Positions 26,042 through 28,446 of a stretch of 28,446 nucleotides of DNA are shown here, one piece after another (the first letter of the stretch is position 1; each line of letters opens with the position of its first letter). Where the stretch lies: contig BFEA01000094.1 of NCBI GenBank assembly GCA_003427395.1, forward strand, positions 759,130-787,575. Reading direction: 5' to 3'. The notes below the pieces were generated by a model that was given only the letters and a program-made list of their open reading frames with translations, was not told where the DNA came from and ran no database searches. Position numbers and translations under genes: made by a program. This DNA comes from Chara braunii (taxonomy: Eukaryota > Streptophyta > Charophyceae > Charales > Characeae).

Positions 26042-26290
26042 GGAGAGTGTGAGAGAAGAGTGAAGAGAGAGAGAGAGAGTGACGGACGAGCGTGGGCAAG
26101 AGAGTGATGGACTCGCCGACAAAGACAACGGAGAGAGAGAGTGGGGAGAGAGAGAGTGGGGAGAGAGAGAGTGGGGAGAGAGAGAGTGGGGAGAGAGGAG
26201 GAGGGAAGGACAGGGGGAGAGACCGGAGAGTATCGGCAGACAGCACGAGGAGGGTGGAGAGAGTATCGGCAGATAGCACGAAGAGGATGC
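26042..26290. repeat. GA-rich minisatellites
   Basis: GAGAGAGAGTGGGGA units of 18 bp repeat about four times at 26131-26195. GAGAGTATCGGCAGACAGCA is duplicated at about 26226 and 26261. The frames here are repeat artefacts. Confidence 0.85.
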
Positions 26291-26291
26291 G

Positions 26292-26366
<75 letters not shown>
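26291..26366. repeat. (GA)n microsatellite
   Basis: A pure GA run of about 75 bp. Other GA runs are at 26555-26599, 26619-26630, 26652-26672, 27847-27885 and 28100-28147; (CG)n lies at 27831-27847. Confidence 0.97.
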
Positions 26367-26403
26367 GGCAGTGAAATCAGGGAAGAGTGAGTCTGAAAGG
26401 TAG

Positions 26404-26512
26404 TACCGTATTCACTTGAATAGAACGCCCGATCATTATAGCCGTATTTGGTACAATTTTCAATCCAGATAACATTATAATGACCGGGCGCTCTATTCGG
26501 GTGAAGACGGTA
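26404..26512. mobile_element. MITE-like element with 36-bp terminal inverted repeats
   Basis: 26404-26439 and 26477-26512 are inverted repeats matching at 32 of 36 positions (TACCGT-TTCAC--GAATAGA, then CGCCCG-TCATTAT). The spacer is 37 bp. Both ends read TA, compatible with a TA target as for Tc1/mariner-type MITEs. It is the best-preserved single copy of the family that forms the array at 16329-16616. Confidence 0.88.
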
Positions 26513-26551
26513 CACCTGGTATGGTAGCCTTCGGTGAAAATAGAGTGAAAA

Positions 26552-26603
<52 letters not shown>

Positions 26604-26772
26604 AATATATATATATAGAGAGAGAGAGAGAAATAAATATTTATATTTACATAGAGAGAGAGAGAGAGAGTGAGAGAGTGAAAAGACGGGGGATCAGTGA
26701 GAGAGAGAGAGAGGGGTGGGGAGGGGGGGGAAGGAAATGGAGAAACAGTGACACTGTGAGAGGATTTTCGGA

Positions 26773-26885
26773 ATACCGTCTGCCCCGAGATAGAAGGTAC
26801 GGTTAGTGTATCTGTGCACATGGGGGAACTTTCAGTCAAGATACATCGATAATGACCGGACGTTCTACTACAGTAGGGTGAACAC
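26773..26885. mobile_element. MITE-like element, degenerate copy
   Basis: It keeps ACCGTCTGCCCCGAGATAGA at the left, CTTTCAGTC in the middle, and ATAATGACCGGACGTTCTAC at the right. The left arm has diverged and carries an insertion. Confidence 0.6.
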
Positions 26886-26957
26886 CATGAGAGAGTACAT
26901 TCGAGAGAATTCATGCAGAGAAAGCACTGTTCATGATTATCTCGAGTTCAAGCTCTC

Positions 26958-27011
26958 ACGTTAGAGAACGTGTAAAAAAAAAAAAAAAAAAAAAAACGTT
27001 AGAGAACGTGT
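26958..27011. mobile_element. Pure poly(A) insertion with 16-bp target duplication
   Basis: ACGTTAGAGAACGTGT stands at 26958-26973 and again at 26996-27011, with nothing between but about 22 A. This is what reverse transcription primed on a poly(A) tail leaves if it stops before reaching the RNA body. Confidence 0.85.
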
Positions 27012-27056
27012 TATTCTCGATGTCACCGTCTTATGCCTACCTAAAATGATGGTAAG

Positions 27057-27155
27057 CCGAATAGAACGTCTTGTCATTATCATTATCGCTGCATCTGGAC
27101 GGAAAGTAGGCCCAAAGACACAGCAGCTATAATAACCGTACGATTTATGAGAGGG
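27057..27155. mobile_element. MITE-like element, degenerate copy
   Basis: GCCGAATAGAACGTCTTGTC and ATTATCGCTGCATCTGGAC at the left and CAGCTATAATAACCGTACG at the right match the family, with inserts and point changes. Confidence 0.55.
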
Positions 27156-27177
27156 AGGGTAAATTCGGGAGAATAGG

Positions 27178-27310
27178 GGCTACCAGCCGTGCCACTTGGG
27201 TCCCCAAAGTTGGCACGGGACCTGCCCGGGACGACCGCCCGGGCAACTGGGCCGGTGGAGGGTCCCGGCCCGTATCCCACCAAAAAAAAAAGGAAAAAAA
27301 AAAAAAGAGA
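27178..27310 (+). mobile_element. GC-rich cassette with A-rich tail
   Basis: A GC-rich body (CCGTGCCACTTGGGTCCCC, GCCCGGGACGACCGCCCGGG, CGGTGGAGGGTCCCGGCCCG) ends directly in an A-rich tract from 27281. It is the clearest of the GC-rich cassettes and has several short self-complementary words, as a structured RNA would. No RNA family was recognised. Confidence 0.45.
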
Positions 27311-27416
27311 AAAAAAAGAAAAAGAAAAGAAAAGAAAAGAAAAAGGATGAAAAAGAAAAAGAACGGAAAAAGAAAAGGAAAGAAAGTATGTTGTGCAGAA
27401 CAGCAAACCAAACAAC

Positions 27417-27499
27417 TTTTTATTTTTATTTCGAATTCTGTGAAGAATGTGGAGGGTAATTTCCAAATTCTTCAGAGAATTCGAAATAAAAAAATAAAA
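27417..27499. repeat. Inverted repeat
   Basis: TTTTATTTTTATTTCGAATT and CTGTGAAGAAT (27417-27448) pair with ATTCTTCAGAGAATTCGAAA and TAAAA (27467-27499), with one mismatch and a small length difference in the A/T run. The spacer is about 18 bp. A miniature foldback. Confidence 0.85.
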
Positions 27500-27830
27500 C
27501 AAAGTAAGGATAAGGAAAATTATCTCACACCCTTAGAAGGCCCTTCAACACGTCCCAAGCCCCTTTTTTAAGGACCTTAAACCCCCCTCATAAGACCAGA
27601 TTTGGATACCTCTCGGAGGGCGCAAAATGGCCCCATCATCAAGGGGGGGGGGAAAGTTTTTGGCTGTTTTTATTACTCACCCGGGTGACCCGGGCAGGAG
27701 GGTCCCAATCGCACTGGCCCGGGCTGCCGAGCCCGTGCGGATCTGGTTCCCAATGGCATTACTCTCGCAAAACGAGAATGTGAGCGAGGGGTAGTAGTGT
27801 AAGTTGGTGTTAGAGAATCGAAGTACTGTA
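27500..27830. other. Intergenic with a GC-rich block
   Basis: A GC-rich block at 27678-27750 (CCCGGGTGACCCGGGC, GCCCGGGCTGCCGAGCCCG) resembles the other cassettes and shares CGGGTGACCC with 11003-11012, but has no tail. No gene was recognised. Confidence 0.4.
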
Positions 27831-27831
27831 G

Positions 27832-27888
<57 letters not shown>

Positions 27889-28097
27889 CAGAGGGGGACA
27901 GATAGATAAATATACAAGTGGGTCGATATGACACAGGGGCTGGGGGCAGCCGCCGCTCAACCTACATCCACGTGGGCGGCCTTGTACGCAAGAGGTTTTT
28001 TTTTTTTTTTGAACAGGGGGAGTTGTAAGAAAGAAGATAAAAAATGAATTGATTTTTTTTCTATTTCTTTTTCGCGTTTGCGCTCTGATATCTTTGT

Positions 28098-28140
<43 letters not shown>

Positions 28141-28147
28141 GAGAGAG
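27831..28147. repeat. (CG)n and (GA)n microsatellites
   Basis: (CG)n at 27831-27847 runs straight into (GA)n to 27885; a second GA tract is at 28100-28147. Between them (27886-28099) is unremarkable DNA with a T14 run near 27997. Confidence 0.95.
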
Positions 28148-28410
28148 TTCGGTAGTGTGATAAAATTGTTATGCAAGTGAGAGAAACAGTAATTCTGATT
28201 TTTTTCATCTTTTTTGTTGTGTGAGAGGAAGTTCAGGAGGTTTGCCGTGAGACCTTTTGTGATAATATAATGTGAAAATTCGATAACGTGAAAAAAAATA
28301 GTGATCTGAAAACACAGATTAAAAAGTGGTAGCGGAGAGAAAACTCGACAGAAAATCCGACAGAAAATTACGAGAGAAGAACACATGAAAGGCTTGAAAG
28401 CGTAAACACA

Positions 28411-28445
<35 letters not shown>

Positions 28446-28446
28446 A
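28148..28446. other. AT-rich DNA ending in (CA)n and poly(A)
   Basis: No gene was recognised to 28405. About ten CA units and a run of more than 20 A reach the right edge, possibly the start of a retroposon tail continuing outside the window. Confidence 0.8.

Noticed and set aside
25937-26914. 325-codon serine/leucine-rich frame on the minus strand
   Set aside because: It is built from GA microsatellites, minisatellites and a MITE; no protein-like composition remains when those are removed.
27673-28425. 250-codon minus-strand frame
   Set aside because: It crosses (CA)n, two GA microsatellites and a poly(T) run; it has no domain and reads mostly as Ser/Leu repeats.

Overview
The window looks like nuclear DNA of a streptophyte with a large, repeat-choked genome, most likely a charophyte green alga such as Chara. 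The species is an inference. Reasons: the one convincing protein gene is a plant-type Core-2/I-branching glycosyltransferase; organelle-derived inserts carry mitochondrial rnl, cox1 (with a group I intron remnant), nad7 and ccmF, a set typical of streptophyte mitochondria; and two U6-like sequences match the plant form of U6. Almost everything else is repeats: microsatellites, long poly(A)/poly(T) tracts, short retroposons, foldback/MITE-like elements and minisatellites. There is one 29-base assembly gap, plus two single Ns inside simple repeats.

Layout. 1-1400: TC microsatellite, a GC-rich repeat, then a 330-bp foldback element inside a nest of short direct and inverted copies. 1529-2314: two inverted arms bounded by poly(T) and poly(A), enclosing a 110-bp tandem duplication; the arms share about 45 bp with the cox1 pseudogene at 10.1 kb. 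2315-9040: no recognisable gene; a few repeats and one weak ORF. 9040-10905: a mitochondrial insert (rnl fragment, group I intron 3' core, cox1 exon, inverted ccmF) between two blocks of the same CT-rich minisatellite. 11-13 kb: a large inverted repeat, one weak ORF and a tRNA-like SINE with a 10-bp target duplication. 13.6-15.1 kb: the C-terminal zinc-knuckle region of a non-LTR retrotransposon, split by hammerhead-ribozyme-like repeats plus the start of mitochondrial nad7. 15-18.6 kb: retroposon, MITE and short-motif repeats.

19795-21897 (minus) is the glycosyltransferase gene: a single intron-free frame of 700 codons with an N-terminal membrane anchor, about 13 copies of a ten-residue repeat in the stem, and a C-terminal catalytic domain. 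It is the only feature that looks like a working gene.

24.5-25.2 kb holds a cluster of spliceosomal-RNA-derived sequences: a rearranged U2-like copy and a U6-like copy on the minus strand, and a second U6-like copy on the plus strand. 25.5-25.9 kb carries more hammerhead-like repeats, two of them inverted relative to each other. 26.4-27.2 kb has MITE copies related to those at 16.3 kb, and a pure poly(A) insert flanked by a 16-bp duplication.

There is no operon or pathway here. What unites the window is transposition: LINE-type reverse transcription appears to have scattered structural RNAs, ribozyme-bearing repeats and mitochondrial pieces. The strongest leads are the hammerhead-like repeats, the U2/U6 cluster, and the stretch shared by cox1 and a nuclear repeat.
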